A stretch of 64,000 bases of DNA from Amoebidium appalachense. Its lineage: Eukaryota > Ichthyosporea. A program made the translations under genes and the position numbers. Location of the stretch: NCBI GenBank assembly GCA_963693365.1, contig CAVNZM010000016.1:7440001-7504000 (forward strand). Direction: 5' to 3'. Positions 1 through 12,492 of the stretch are shown here, piece after piece; position 1 is the first letter of the stretch; each line of letters starts with the position of its first letter. The notes beneath the pieces are model-generated. The model saw only the letters and a list, made by a program, of their open reading frames with translations. It was not told the origin of the DNA and searched no databases.

Positions 1-240
1 GCCCCAGCCTAACCCTGAACCTCTCTCCCACCAGTAGAAGTGACATAGCCCCAGCCTAACCCTGAAACCCTATACGCACCAGTAGAAGTGACATAGCCCC
101 AGCCTAACCCTTAACCCCTATACACACCAGCAGACATAGCTCCAGCCTAACCCTGAACCCCTATACGCACCAGTAGAAGTGACATAGCCCCAGCCTAACC
201 CTTAACCCCAGTAGACATAACTCTTCGCCCCCATACGCAC
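1..240 (-). repeat. Minisatellite in RPS10 intron, built from the exon end and 5' splice site
   Basis: Five head-to-tail units of about 43-53 bp (starting near 1, 49, 97, 140 and 188) fill the intron directly downstream of the second RPS10 coding exon. On the coding (minus) strand each unit joins GGCTATGTCACT, which is the exon sequence for the SQGYVT part, to TCTACTGGTGCGTAT, which is the exon end plus its GT splice donor. The 22 exon bases between these parts are missing, and the gap lies between ACT direct repeats. Units 2 and 4 keep a donor identical to the real one over eight bases; units 1 and 3 are diverged. The CCTAACCC in each unit looks telomeric but occurs once per unit only. Confidence 0.85.
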
Positions 241-1100
241 CAGTAGAAGTGGCGCCAGGCAAAACGCTCAGTGACATAGCCCTGGGACTTGAGGCTCTGG
301 CAGGCCTTGATCACGTGCAGGTTCTTGGCCTTGATGTACTGCACCCACACGGTCAGCACACACCACGTGCACACAGCCACCACACCGCGCATGTGCATAC
401 ACACACCACACAACACGTGCACACACCCCAAGGCACCCCCCCGCCCCATCACCCTCCCCACACACAAACACACCCGTGCACCATCCACCCACACCCCAAA
501 CCACACACCCATGCCCACCCCGAAATCCCAAGCACCCACACACCACAGCCACCCACACCACGTCACACTGTTGTTGGCACCCTGCTACTCAAAGGTATCA
601 TCCCATAACCCGCACGTATGCAGCGACACACGGGCCCCCAGCTGTGCCCACACAGCACCAGCCACCACACGTTGGCCACCCACACTAGCGCTACACACGA
701 GCATCACCCGCACACCATCAGTCTACTCCTTGCTACACCCTGCTGCCCGTGATGCACATCAACATGCATCCATTGCGTCCGCAAAACCACCACTGCATAC
801 CAACACCGAAGACCCTCTCCCCTCCGTTCTTGTGTTCTGCGTGGCTCCCATTCCCAACCCTTGGCAACTACCGGCAACAATACCCCTGTCATCTGCTGGA
901 GTTCACGATGACGCTGAACCCCTCCACCCCGCTCACCCGCCCCCCTCCCTCCCGGACTAAAAAAAAAAAAAAAAAGGAAAGAAAGTCAGGCAGAGACGTA
1001 CGGCATGCTCGGGGGCATTGAAATCCTTCTTGGCCACCACCACACCCTCGGTGAAGAGGTTCTCGAAGATGAGGCGCCGTGTCTTCTGTGGGATCAGCAT
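241..1100 (-). CDS. RPS10: Ribosomal protein eS10 (RPS10), first two coding exons, 3' part off the window
   Basis: Component of the 40S ribosomal subunit, acting in translation. Exon 1 is 1002-1100 (33 codons, ATG at 1100, donor GTACGT) and exon 2 is 241-338 (32 codons plus two bases, donor GTGCGT). The first intron is in phase 0. The product begins [20 protein letters not shown] and continues with [11 protein letters not shown], then [31 protein letters not shown]. These are the N-terminal eS10 landmarks: LF.EGV.VAKKD, then NLHV.KA.QSL.S.GYV and FAWRHFYW. About 65 of the usual 105-165 residues are visible. The next exon must begin with G to complete Trp and lies left of base 1. The intron 339-1001 holds CA-rich sequence and an A15 run; the acceptor is preceded by GGTGCAG. 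Identification is secure; the remaining exons cannot be judged. Confidence 0.95.
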
Positions 1101-2269
1101 CCTGGCGGTCGGATGTGCACTGCGGGGATGCAACGTCAGACAAGGCCCACAACAAGCAGGCCCCCTGTGTCCCTGCCTGCTGCTATCCCGATAGCATCTC
1201 TCTGTGTTGTCGCGATAGTCTTGGATAATGTGCCCACAGCCCCCTCCTCCATGAACAGTACACCACGCATCTGTCAGGATTCTGCGACAGCGGTTGTCTG
1301 TATACGAATGACGTCGAAGGTGAAGCTTGTGTCATGGAAGCCACCAAATCATAAAATAACATGCCGAGTGGGTGCTGATGTTTGTGAGACGGAGAATGCA
1401 TGTGTGCATCAGGGTGAGCTGTTATAAATCTAGGCGGAGTGGATAAGCGAGTTTCTAATGCTATGCAACTCACGTCTATGCAAAAATCGTGGTGATCCGG
1501 TGTGTGGTTCTTGTATGTGTGATTCCAGATGTGCGCGTCTGGTGTCTTCGGTGCGCATTTGTGTGTGGTGCATATGTATGTGAGTGTGCGTGAGGACATG
1601 GGCATGTGGATGTACGTGCACGTATGGCCTATGTGTATACGTGTTGATGGTTGTGTGTTGTGAATGAGAAGGTGACGTGTTCGTGTATGGGTGTAGTGTT
1701 TGCTGCAACACAGCTATGTGTCTGTGTGCGCTGCAGCATGCAAGCTATCGCTGCTGCTCGAGGCATCCACTTCAAGGTCCCAAGGCTGTGGTGTTTCTGC
1801 TGCCGTCTGCTCTGTTTCTGCCTGTCTGCGGTGCCGACTACCTAAGAAGGCGTACTTGTCCCCTTGCATTACTCAAAACTAGACTACGAACTTTTCGACT
1901 CTAGCTTGTTCCAAGGCATCCTTCGAATCGGCCAATCTTGATATTGGCGGCCGGCTGACATCGCTACACAAAGCTTCACTATGAAGGAAGGCCTCATGCC
2001 CAAGTCTGTCCATCTCGAACGCCTGTCCTGCCCAAAGAAACGCTCCATGGCGTTTTTCTGCAAACTACACTGGCCGATTGAAACGGATACTCTACGGATT
2101 CAGCTGGATACTACGGGATGCACGGAGCTACGGCGTACCTCAGAAGAATGGGAGAGAGGCCCACACAGACTTCTGCCAGCGACTTGTAGCCAGCCGCTGC
2201 CGCCGGCCGTCACCGGCCTGCCCTTGTGTCGCAGTCCGATCTAAAGCTGTCGCAGTCTGCAAGCTGTGA
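1101..2269. other. RPS10 upstream region, no gene recognised
   Basis: This stretch should hold the RPS10 promoter on the minus strand, but I see no clear TATA box there. Bases 1490-1680 are GT-rich. Bases 1830-2250 are of higher complexity and have open frames on the plus strand (for example 1981-2244), but no recognised domain. The junction of a weak reverse-transcriptase-like LYGF string near 2085 was considered and not accepted. Confidence 0.4.
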
Positions 2270-2345
2270 GCCAATCAGCTGAATGTGATACAACGTTTTG
2301 ATTGGTGCCTTGGACAATTTCACACGCGACTTTGGGTATATAAAG
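2270..2345 (+). promoter_or_regulatory. CCAAT/TATA promoter, plus strand
   Basis: Within 75 bp there are a CCAAT motif (GAGCCAATCAG, about 2270), an inverted CCAAT (TTGATTGGTGCC, about 2299) and a canonical TATATAAAGG box at 2337-2346. The spacing suits a polymerase II core promoter firing to the right, with a start expected about 30 bp downstream. It lies about 1.2 kb from the RPS10 start codon and points away from it, so a divergent arrangement is plausible. Confidence 0.55.
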
Positions 2346-2397
2346 GTTGGTCGTGGGAACACAAATCCGAACCATACGTAACTACATACGTATACGC

Positions 2398-2442
2398 ATG
2401 CCCACTATGTACATACCGCCGGAGGTCTTTGCTGAGCCGCAG
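2398..2442 (+). CDS. Possible short first coding exon (15 codons)
   Basis: About 55 bp after the TATA box an ATG opens MPTMYIPPEVFAEPQ, followed directly by a GTGACA donor-like sequence after CAG. The composition is protein-like, unlike the surrounding repeats. I cannot find a second exon before the G-tract and GT repeats that start near 2640, so either the rest of the gene has been displaced by repeats or the exon is a false call. Confidence 0.25.
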
Positions 2443-2578
2443 GTGACATCATTTGTTCTCCTCCTGTTTCACGGATATATGTCCTCACGCTGTTTATCAG
2501 CTGGCTGAATTTTGAACACTCGTGCGCGCACAACCCTAACCCACACATACTAATATAATTTTTTTTTAAAAAAAAAAA

Positions 2579-2629
2579 TAAAGATATTAGGGGCTACCAA
2601 GGCTGGGGGGAAAATGAGATAACGGGGAA
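2579..2629 (+). repeat. Dispersed repeat family A, copy 1
   Basis: About 50 bp with the core TAGGGGCTACCAAGGCTGG followed by a purine spacer and GAGATAACGGGG. Related copies are at 20453-20513 and 49196-49248, all on the plus strand. All three are followed within tens of bases by a G-rich or GT tract. The copies probably mark one end of a mobile element, since the second sits just upstream of a LINE-like fragment. Confidence 0.6.
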
Positions 2630-2639
2630 GGGGGAGGGA

Positions 2640-4535
<1,896 letters not shown>

Positions 4536-4624
4536 TAAGATAATGAACCCTACAGCCGAGAAACCTTAAGACATTAGGCCCTAAACCGTGTTTACCAGTT
4601 ATCTTAAAAGTGAGTGACCTCTGT
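4536..4624 (+). repeat. Dispersed repeat family B, copy 1
   Basis: About 85 bp beginning TAAGATAATGAACCCTAC and ending TTATCTTAAAAGTGAGTGAC. The ends contain an 8-bp perfect inverted pair, TAAGATAA and TTATCTTA. A second copy is at 22932-23015 and a weaker match (AACCCTGCGGCCGAG) is near 6973. Both good copies follow a G-tract directly. Confidence 0.6.
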
Positions 4625-5760
4625 ACACACAAAAAAACGTGTGGATGCACATGTGCACACCATATACCCACATGTACTGTTACACGTGCACAAACATGCA
4701 CACACACATGCACACACATGCACATGCACACGCGCACATGCACACACGCACACACGCACATGCACACATGCACACACGCTCACACAGACACGCACACACA
4801 CACACACACACCATGACAAACATGCGCACATGCACTCGCACACACGCGCGCGCACGCACATTCACACGCACGCACACGCACACGCACACGCACACACGCA
4901 CACAGACGCGTCACACACACACTTGATCAAAGCATGCACATATGCATGTGCACACACACACACACACACATGTACAATCACACGCACCCAAGCACACATT
5001 TTTGAGCATTCAGATTCGCACGCACACCCTTGCTTGTAATTTGGAGTGCACACATACGCGTGTTCACATAATTACGTGCGCGCCCACACATGCATAGGCG
5101 CACATACAAACAGGTACACATGCACATACGTGTACACACGCACATGTAAACGGACATCAACGCACGCCGTGCGCCAGCGCGCACGCACGCAAACGCATAC
5201 ATGTGTACACATGCCTACATGCACACATACACGCACACACACACAATCTAATGACCACAAGCACAAGCACTTACAAGAAAATGCACATTCACACTCAGTG
5301 TCACACACGAACACACACACACATGTGTATACACACGCTTGCATGTACACAAGTGCACTCGTACACACAAGTGCACCAAACACGTTTGCACGCACACATA
5401 TTATACGCTTTAAACACTCACACAAACACGTACACAGGCACATGCACTGCACCCGCACAAACAGGCACATACACATACACACGCCGCGGCACACACTTTC
5501 CATACACAAATGTACACACGTGCTCAACACGTGCGGCACACACGCAAAACCACATACGCACATACGCAGGCGGACAGACACGCACGCCGCACATGCATAT
5601 GCACACTGGCGCTACACATGCACGCATGCACACACGCACGCTCGCTCGCACGCTTGCACTCACGCAGGCACACAAGCACACACGTACGCATGCACGCACA
5701 CACACACCGTACGTACACATGCATGCATCTGCACAAATGTACATGCGTACAGGGGTTATG
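4625..5760. repeat. Degenerate CA-rich alternating purine-pyrimidine block, 1.1 kb
   Basis: Almost uninterrupted CACACG/CATGCA/CACGCA text with very few departures from alternating purine and pyrimidine. It is not a pure microsatellite but a long diverged one. No protein-like frame. Such sequence favours left-handed DNA and expansion; that is a general property, not something shown here. Confidence 0.75.
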
Positions 5761-5799
5761 ATCACTCACTTTTAGGATAGCAGGTAATTTAATCCCCCC

Positions 5800-5836
<37 letters not shown>

Positions 5837-5970
5837 ACAGTGGAACTGTTTTCGGGAGGCTAGGCCGTGGCCATGGGAGAGTTTTTTTTTAATATTATTA
5901 TTATTTTATTGTTATAAAAAAAGGGGGGGGTTAAAAGTTTCTTTTCGTTCTTTTTTTTGTCTTCTTTTTT

Positions 5971-6011
<41 letters not shown>

Positions 6012-6450
6012 GGGGGGGATAAATTCGCACGGGCCCGAGCCAACCATGACTGCATGGCACCCTCCTGCTATTCCGCCTGTGACATGTGTCCGCTGGCCAA
6101 AGCAGATATACAGTTGTGCACAATATTGCATGCCGTTTGTGAAATCTCGTATTAATGTGTCCGATAGAGCCTTAAATTTAAATTGCTCACTATAAGTGTG
6201 GCAATGGTTTTGTTTCATTGGAGATAACTGTGACAGTTCCCGATGATGTACACGTTTTGCTTTTGTTTACCGTAGCGGAGGGGAGGGGGGGGGAAGGCAG
6301 GGCCGGGGCCGGAGGGGAAAGCTGAGGGGATAAGTATCCTTGCGGGCCGCCCGTGCGCTACATAATTAGCAAGTGGGTGTGAGGGTGAGTGGGGAAGGTA
6401 GGGGAGGGGCTAAAAGTTGGGCGGAATCCGATGGGTGGCCATTGGAGCCC

Positions 6451-6486
<36 letters not shown>

Positions 6487-6562
6487 GTAGGGGGGGGGGG
6501 AGGGGGGAATGGGGGAAGCGCGCGCACCCATACACGCACACACATGCGTGCGCGCATGCCCG

Positions 6563-6598
<36 letters not shown>

Positions 6599-6635
6599 AC
6601 AGTGTCACACACACACACACAATGCAACACGTCCG

Positions 6636-6666
<31 letters not shown>

Positions 6667-7476
6667 TTCCCACCCGTTCGTGCCGGGGGGGAGGGGGAAA
6701 AGGGGGGAGGGGGGGAGGGGGGGGGGGGGGGGGGGGGGGGAGTACGACGATACGGCATATAGCCTAAGTTTCAGGTGATCAAGGAATCCTATTAGTTAGC
6801 CTCAATGTATACGTTTTGGCTTTGTATGTAAACCGCTGCTGATTTTAGTAGTACTATTATGTGATCAGTTTATCTGATAATTATATTAGTATATAGTCAC
6901 ATAATGGCAGCCTATGGAGTGGGTGGGTCCCCCCCCCCTTCCCGTTTCCAAATCAAGAATCCCTAATACCACAACCCTGCGGCCGAGGAGATTAGCCAAC
7001 ACCATACGTGCTCCTGACAAGATGTGCACATGCAAACATGGACAAATGCACACACACACACGGCCCACCGTGGTGCAGACACAAACACACGTAGACCAGG
7101 GAAAAAACCTGCACAGATGTACACACTCACACAAACATATTATCATCGTACTTATCGGGCACGTGCCTGCTCATTGTGGGACAACGCGGAATACATGAGT
7201 CACGAAGGGAGGATCTCCCAAGTACTGACCGTGCATCTTTATATAATATTTTTTAAACCTGCCGCCAGCTATACGTGCTATAGCCAGCATAGCACTGCAC
7301 CGTGTCGACAACACAGCGCCTATACATACACCCTACCGCCATCCTGAAAGCAAGACAGGACTAACCGTAAGTATTATTTCGTGCAAAACACTAAAACTTC
7401 ATTCAAGCAATTCGACTATAATCTTCTATATTTCACATTGTTAACCCTACTACCGCATATTAACCCTATTAACTCA
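5761..7476. other. Intergenic, 3' of HSF; tracts and unique AT-rich DNA
   Basis: Holds a C-run at about 5796-5836, a T(n)G(n) tract at 5961-6010, unique sequence with no recognised gene at 6020-6420, and a (GT)n, G-run, (CA)n and G-run series at 6450-6740. Unique sequence follows up to the HSF stop codon, with a short CA-rich part near 7020-7135. The HSF polyadenylation signal is not obvious. Confidence 0.5.
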
Positions 7477-8955
7477 CTAGTGCACGTGCTGGTCGCTAGG
7501 CCAGTGCAGCAAGCAGGCCATCGAGTCCCCCTCCAAGCCGAACAGCTCATCATCCAAGTCCAGGCCAGGCTCCGTCTTGACCAGCATCAGCTCCTCGTCA
7601 ACCCCCACATTGTCCTCCAGCCCACTGTCTGTGGCCCCAGCAGGTGACCCCACACTGTCCTGCTCGCTGTGTGCTGGGCTGGGCGGTGCACTGCTGATGG
7701 TGCACGAAGGCGCTAGAAGGCTCGGTGGGGGGGGCATGCCGGTGAGGGGTGCCGTTGTTGTTGAGACGTGCTGTGCTGGGTCAAAGCCACACAGGCGGGA
7801 GAGCATTTGAACTAACAGCTCGACGTTGTTATGCACCTCAGTTAGGTGCGTGCTGGTGGCTGCCTGGTGCTCCTGCAGACAGACAGAGAGGGTCAGCACA
7901 CGGCACATAACATACATCATAACATGCACAACACACCCACACACCTGCAACCCCATAACCCACACACACCTGCAAAAACTGGTGCTGTGAGCGCAGTAGT
8001 GTTGCTGTGGCCTGCAGCTCGTCCAAACCGTCCTTAGCCTCACTGCAGCCTGCCTGCACCTGCTCCAGGGCCGCCGTCAGACTCTCGACCGTGTGGCAGC
8101 TGCCCGGCCCAAAGGTCTTGCGGTGTATGCGGGGCAGCAGGTCCAGCCGGCCCCGCTTGAAGTCTGCGTGGCTGAACCGCCAGTGCTGCTGATGCCGACG
8201 GCTGCCCGGGCGCTGTTGCTGGGGCTGCTTGGTGAAGTTGTACATGTTGAGCTGCCGCAGGAAGCTGCTGAAGTTGGCATGTTTGAAGTAGTCCGGTAGA
8301 ACGGTGGACGCAAGCACGTCGGCATTTGCCACAAGAAAGGAGTCCCCACTGGGGTCCCAGCGAATAACACTTGAAGGTGCATCATCCAGGAGCCTGAGGG
8401 TTAAAAAAAAAGTGAGCAATGACGAAACCACGAACGAAACACGTGCAGCAGTCTTAACCTGAAACATACTACACCCCAGCACCCAGCATACTGGGAAGTG
8501 CACACACAGGACCCTTGCTCACTATCTGCTACCAAACAACCTGACGTGACTCTCCCACGTAAACACAACCAGCAACAGCATAGGGACATTGAGACAAAGA
8601 ACAGGTGGTGACATTACGTGGGGAAGGCCAGTGCAGGCAGCCTGTCCAACTCTTGAACAAGCAGAAGTGCTGCGGCAACACCAGGGCCAACAGGTCAGTG
8701 TATGGTGACAGAGGGGCGGGCCATAAGCCTAGGCCCCAAGGGAAGGGATTGCATCATCCGTCCAAGTAGCAGTGACAACAACATGCAATAAGGTATGTTA
8801 TGAAGCACAAGCGTGAGCTTCGTATTTATTACCGGGTGGAAACGATTACAAACCGTTTGTACCACACCCACATCAGCCTTGTTCAAAAACACGGCCGTGC
8901 CCCCGTCTTACCTGTGCAGCTTCAGCAGGAACGCAGGCACACCCTTCACCACCAT
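7477..8955 (-). CDS. HSF: Heat shock transcription factor (HSF), complete, three exons
   Basis: Nuclear sequence-specific activator of heat-shock genes, binding inverted nGAAn repeats as a trimer. Exons are 8912-8955, 7970-8393 and 7477-7872 (phases 2 and 0), giving 287 residues. The winged-helix DNA-binding domain is residues 7-107: PAFLLKLHR, then FKHANFSSFLRQLNMYNF (recognition helix, 51-68), then WRFSHADFKRG. The linker between LNMYNF and WRFSH is rich in Gln and Arg. A heptad region (about 113-178) matches the HR-A/B trimerisation coil. The C-terminus (240-271) is acidic and contains V254-K-T-E257, a sumoylation-type site like the one in animal HSF1. The start at 8955 puts the domain seven residues from Met, as is common. 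It is short for the family, with no clear HR-C. No classical TATA is visible upstream. Confidence 0.95.
7939..7955 (-). repeat. Short copy of the HSF exon 2 donor inside its intron
   Basis: On the coding strand the real junction TTTTTGCAG/GTGTGTGTGGG is followed after 25 bases by TTGCAGGTGTGTGGG. Thirteen bases match, so this weak case could arise by chance in a GT-rich intron. Confidence 0.35.
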
Positions 8956-9622
8956 CCTGCCTATGCAAGCCCAGCGTGTGGGTGTATCACTCCGCAGACA
9001 AGGGATGTCGGGATGCAAGCCAAATTCCCCTTGATCTCAATCACAAACTGGCATAGTAGTGCTAAGAAAACTCTTGTATGTTTACAGCTACACCTATCCA
9101 TAAATGCTCAAAAAAGTTATTGTGGTGCTCTAACAATACTGTGGTTGTCAAAGAGAGTCATTAACTGCTCGGTGTCGTTTTGACTGATACAAACACGAGT
9201 GAAAAACGAAAAGAAAACGGAACCTCCGTGTGCGTGACGTGTGAAAGGAATGGGCTCGGAGGCACGCTCACATGCTGATGTTGATACAGGGCGATTGCTG
9301 TTCGGACATGTATGTTCATGATAAAATGTGTGTAAAAACCAAAAGTAAATCGGCGATGTTGGGTAAAGTCCCCTGGAGCATCAAACACCAGTACCACAAA
9401 AGAAACAAACATGCATTAGGTTAAAACTCTCTAATCACCAATGAAATCAGGTCTACAAACGTCAGTGTAAAAATGCCCGGCAAAACATATAGAAGTGGAC
9501 CGTAGCTGCATGGCATCAAGTTATTCACAACCTTCCCGCCATCCAATCAGGCGCAGATACGTTGCGCTCCCTTTTTACTTGTCGCCGTCAGTGCCCGTCA
9601 CTGTCGCGGAACAACAAACAAC
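8956..9622. other. HSF upstream region, no gene recognised
   Basis: Unique sequence, moderately AT-rich, with no protein-like frame on either strand. It presumably contains the HSF promoter; I cannot point to convincing heat-shock elements or a TATA box. Confidence 0.4.
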
Positions 9623-9661
9623 CAAGGCCTCCTAAATAGGTGTGCTATTTAGGAGGCCTTG
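9623..9661. repeat. Perfect 17-bp inverted repeat with 5-base loop
   Basis: The arms CAAGGCCTCCTAAATAG and CTATTTAGGAGGCCTTG are perfectly complementary around the loop GTGTG. AACAACAAAC-type direct repeats flank the hairpin on both sides (about 9610-9621 and 9664-9673). It lies 670 bp upstream of the HSF start. It could be a very small transposon footprint, a hairpin RNA source or a recombination hot spot; the sequence does not decide. Confidence 0.8.
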
Positions 9662-10317
9662 CAAACAACAAACGGAAGCCTTGTTGTCATGTATGCACTG
9701 TCACGTAGGTAGGGTCGCCGTTTCCCTTCCGTAGCGTGACGTTTAAAGCTATTGTTCTATTATATGAGCCTCACACCCCAACATGTGCGCGGTCTTGAGT
9801 AGAGTGTGAGTTGTAGTTCTCAAGCTTAAGTGCAGGGTGCAATGTAACACCGGCTACCGTCACGAAAGTGTGCAGAGCTTGTGTTCAACTAAGTGACTGT
9901 CGAATGGGCTGAGATGGCAATATACTTAAGCAAGTCAAACAGAGCCCGAAAAATACTTGAATACACCAGGCGTGCAAATTGAAAGTAGCCTCAAACGCGT
10001 GCATGCTTGTTGATAAGATGGTTACTATATTAGTCACCACACAAAACGTCTCACATGTGTACAAACCACGGCCATCTAGAAACACCATGGCCGTGGTACA
10101 GACACAACTTGCCATGCCATGGTGGTGATCATATGATGCAGAAGTAGCACAGCTTTGGGGCGGCGACAATCTGGTCAACACATCCAATCATATTTCAAGC
10201 TATAAATTGATAAAATCGACATGCATAGAGAAGATCATGCCATCCTCTGACCGCTCTGGCCGTTAGGCAAATGAACTTGGGAATGCATTTCCCGGGTTCG
10301 ACAAACAAGGGCCGCGT
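9662..10317. other. Unique intergenic sequence, nothing recognised
   Basis: No coding frame with protein-like composition, no RNA gene and no long repeat seen on either strand. Confidence 0.4.
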
Positions 10318-10320
10318 ACT

Positions 10321-10857
10321 GGTTCGATTCGTGTGAAAAGCCAGATTGCCAGATTGCCAGAATGCCAGAATTTTGATGGCATTCCAGAAAGGCTAGATTT
10401 CGGTCCGGTTCTTGTAGAGCTAAAATCTAGCTTTTTGGGTCAAGAAGGCACTTGCCATTTTGCGCGGTAATAGAATATCTTGGCTTATCTTAATGAACAA
10501 TAATAGTTTTGAAATATTATTTAAATAATTTTTATTTTGTTAAATGGGCATTTATTACCAAGTTTTATGCATTTTTGAAAAGCTATACTAATAAGGCAAA
10601 ACGCCTAGGATTGGATACGAACTTTATATGGTGCTGGCGTGGCCAATCGTAAGGCGCAGGGTCAATCTGGCAATCTGGAAAGGGGGGGGGGGGGGTCGCC
10701 AGATTCTGGAATCTGGAAGAGGGGTCAAATTGAATCTGGCCTTAAAATTTTGTTTAAATTTTACGTTCCGATTCGATTGATCGACGAATAACCATTTTTG
10801 GCGAGGCGGTTTTTAATCTGGCAATCTGGCAATCTGGCTTTTGACACGAATCGAACC
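10321..10857. mobile_element. Non-autonomous inverted-repeat DNA transposon (MITE-like), 537 bp
   Basis: The left end reads GGTTCGATTCGTGTGAAAAG then CCAGATTGCCAGATTGCCAG. The right end, reverse-complemented, reads GGTTCGATTCGTGTCAAAAG then CCAGATTGCCAGATTGCCAG. That is about 40 bp of terminal inverted repeat with one mismatch. A 3-bp ACT flanks both ends (10318-10320 and 10858-10860). Further CCAGATT/AATCTGG motifs are scattered inside, as subterminal repeats often are in MITEs, and a G-run is at 10681-10696. There is no transposase frame, so movement would need a partner in trans. A 3-bp target duplication is typical of the PIF/Harbinger superfamily, but ACT is not its usual TWA site, so the superfamily is open. 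Confidence 0.85.
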
Positions 10858-10860
10858 ACT

Positions 10861-11580
10861 GTCTTGTAGGTGTGTTATTTGTACAATGCATGTATCATTT
10901 TTATTTGACACTTCAGCTTACCGACAGACCACGGCATAACGGTATTAATTTTTATATATAAATAAGGTAAATGAGCTGCTGTAATGATGCGGCGAGTGCA
11001 AACGCCACAAACCGATTGCGATCCGATTCGGAAATTTCCCTGAACTTAGATCTCCGTGATATGAGCCGGCGCTTGCAGTTACCGGTCAAATAGGGGTAAA
11101 ACAATAGCTTTAAAACAGAAAATGAACCACACAGGAGAGCTTTCTAAAACTTTAAACATAGCACAAAAACATATACTCCATAATTGTCGAATGAGCCCCA
11201 AGGTCTAACTAAATTTCTCACTGACACAGTTTTTTTTTAGTATCACGCTGTGTGTCGAGCCACAAAAATGAAAGGAACTAGTGCAATCATGCACTTTAGA
11301 GGGAAAAAATAATAATGAATAAAATATATTTAGTTTCTAGCATAGTGTATTTTCATTTCATAAAGATGTTTATGCCATATTTTTCTTGTTGTCTAAGGGC
11401 TCTAGTATCACTTTTTATTCCATATATGACCCGACCGGCTGACCGAATTCGGACCCCTCCATAAGATAGCCGGTGTGGCGTATGACAACGCTCACGGCCA
11501 TAAACCCTAAACCCTAGATGGCCGTGGACAACGCTCAAGCTTCAACGGATGCACTCTGTAATCACGCATGCATCCTGCAT
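10861..11580. other. AT-rich unique sequence, nothing recognised
   Basis: AT-rich with short A and T runs, no convincing frame, no RNA gene seen. Contains an isolated TAAACCCTAAACCCTA string near 11502, too short to be a telomeric array. Confidence 0.4.
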
Positions 11581-11584
11581 TTGT

Positions 11585-12215
11585 GTGTGGTGAAACGGTG
11601 CACTCAAGCTTGCGAACTTAACGGATAAACGAAGCACTTGTAGTTGTAGCCACCTGTGCAAACGCAAGGTAAAACCATGCACGTGCACTCGGCCGTGACT
11701 GCGTACCCCTGCAGTGAAAATATGCACTCGGCGTTCGATTCACTTGTGGTGAAAAGGTGCATCTTGCGATTATGTGTGGTGAAGCGCCACTCTGCAGTTT
11801 TGCGTGGTGAAACAATGCACTCACTAAACCGTTGTTGTTCAATTATGCACTCTGAAATTTTATGTGGCGGACCATGCAATCCGATGTGTGGTGACACCAA
11901 ACACATGTTACAATCCGACGTGGTGAAACCATTCAAGCAAATCATTTGTGGCGGAGCCATGCTTACCTGCTATCATGTGGTAGAACCATGCACATCTGCA
12001 CATGATCATGTGGTAGAACCATGCACATCTGCAATCACTGATGTGGTGGAACCATTCACATCTGCAATCTGACGTGGTGGAACCGTGAATATCTGCTATC
12101 TCATGTGGTGGAACCATGCACATCTGCTATCTGATGTGGAACCATGCACATCTGCAATTTGATGTGGTTGAACCACACTTTCTGTGAACTCTCGTGTGGT
12201 GAAACCAAGCCACCC
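11585..12215 (+). repeat. Degenerate minisatellite, unit about 30-45 bp
   Basis: About sixteen units built on the core TGTGGTGGAACCATGCAC followed by ATCTGCAATCTGA or diverged forms of it. The left units are strongly diverged (TGTGTGGTGAAACGGTGCAC) and those from 11960 to 12170 are well preserved, giving a gradient from old to young. Frames run through parts of the array but show only repeat composition. Confidence 0.8.
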
Positions 12216-12461
12216 TGTGCACTCGTGCACGAGCCTTGGCTTCACCACCAGACACTGACACCCATTTTACACCCCAGACAAAGCAGCCAAACAACAGGAG
12301 CACGTTTGGTGGCTGCACCAGTCAGCCTGTGTGTTCTATTGCACAGAGTCGTATGTTTAAGAGGGACTAATGCCCGGGTGTTCGCGCGCGTGTGTGCACG
12401 CGCGCTTGTGACTAGTGCGTGCGTGTGTGTTTTGGGGGGGGGGGGGGGGGGGGTTGGTTTT

Positions 12462-12492
<31 letters not shown>

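Noticed and set aside
1-240. Telomere-like CCTAACCC motifs
   Set aside because: They occur once per 48-bp unit, not as an uninterrupted array, and the unit is better explained as a copy of the RPS10 exon end.
1981-2269. Possible Copia reverse transcriptase remnant (RLKRILYGF near 2085)
   Set aside because: Only a short string resembles the LYGL motif; the flanks do not match and the frame is short.
10318-10345. tRNA gene suggested by GGTTCGATTC
   Set aside because: No acceptor stem, D-arm or anticodon arm; the string is the transposon's inverted end and occurs at both ends.
11656-12072. 138-codon plus-strand frame
   Set aside because: It is the translation of the 11585-12215 minisatellite; residues repeat with the DNA unit.
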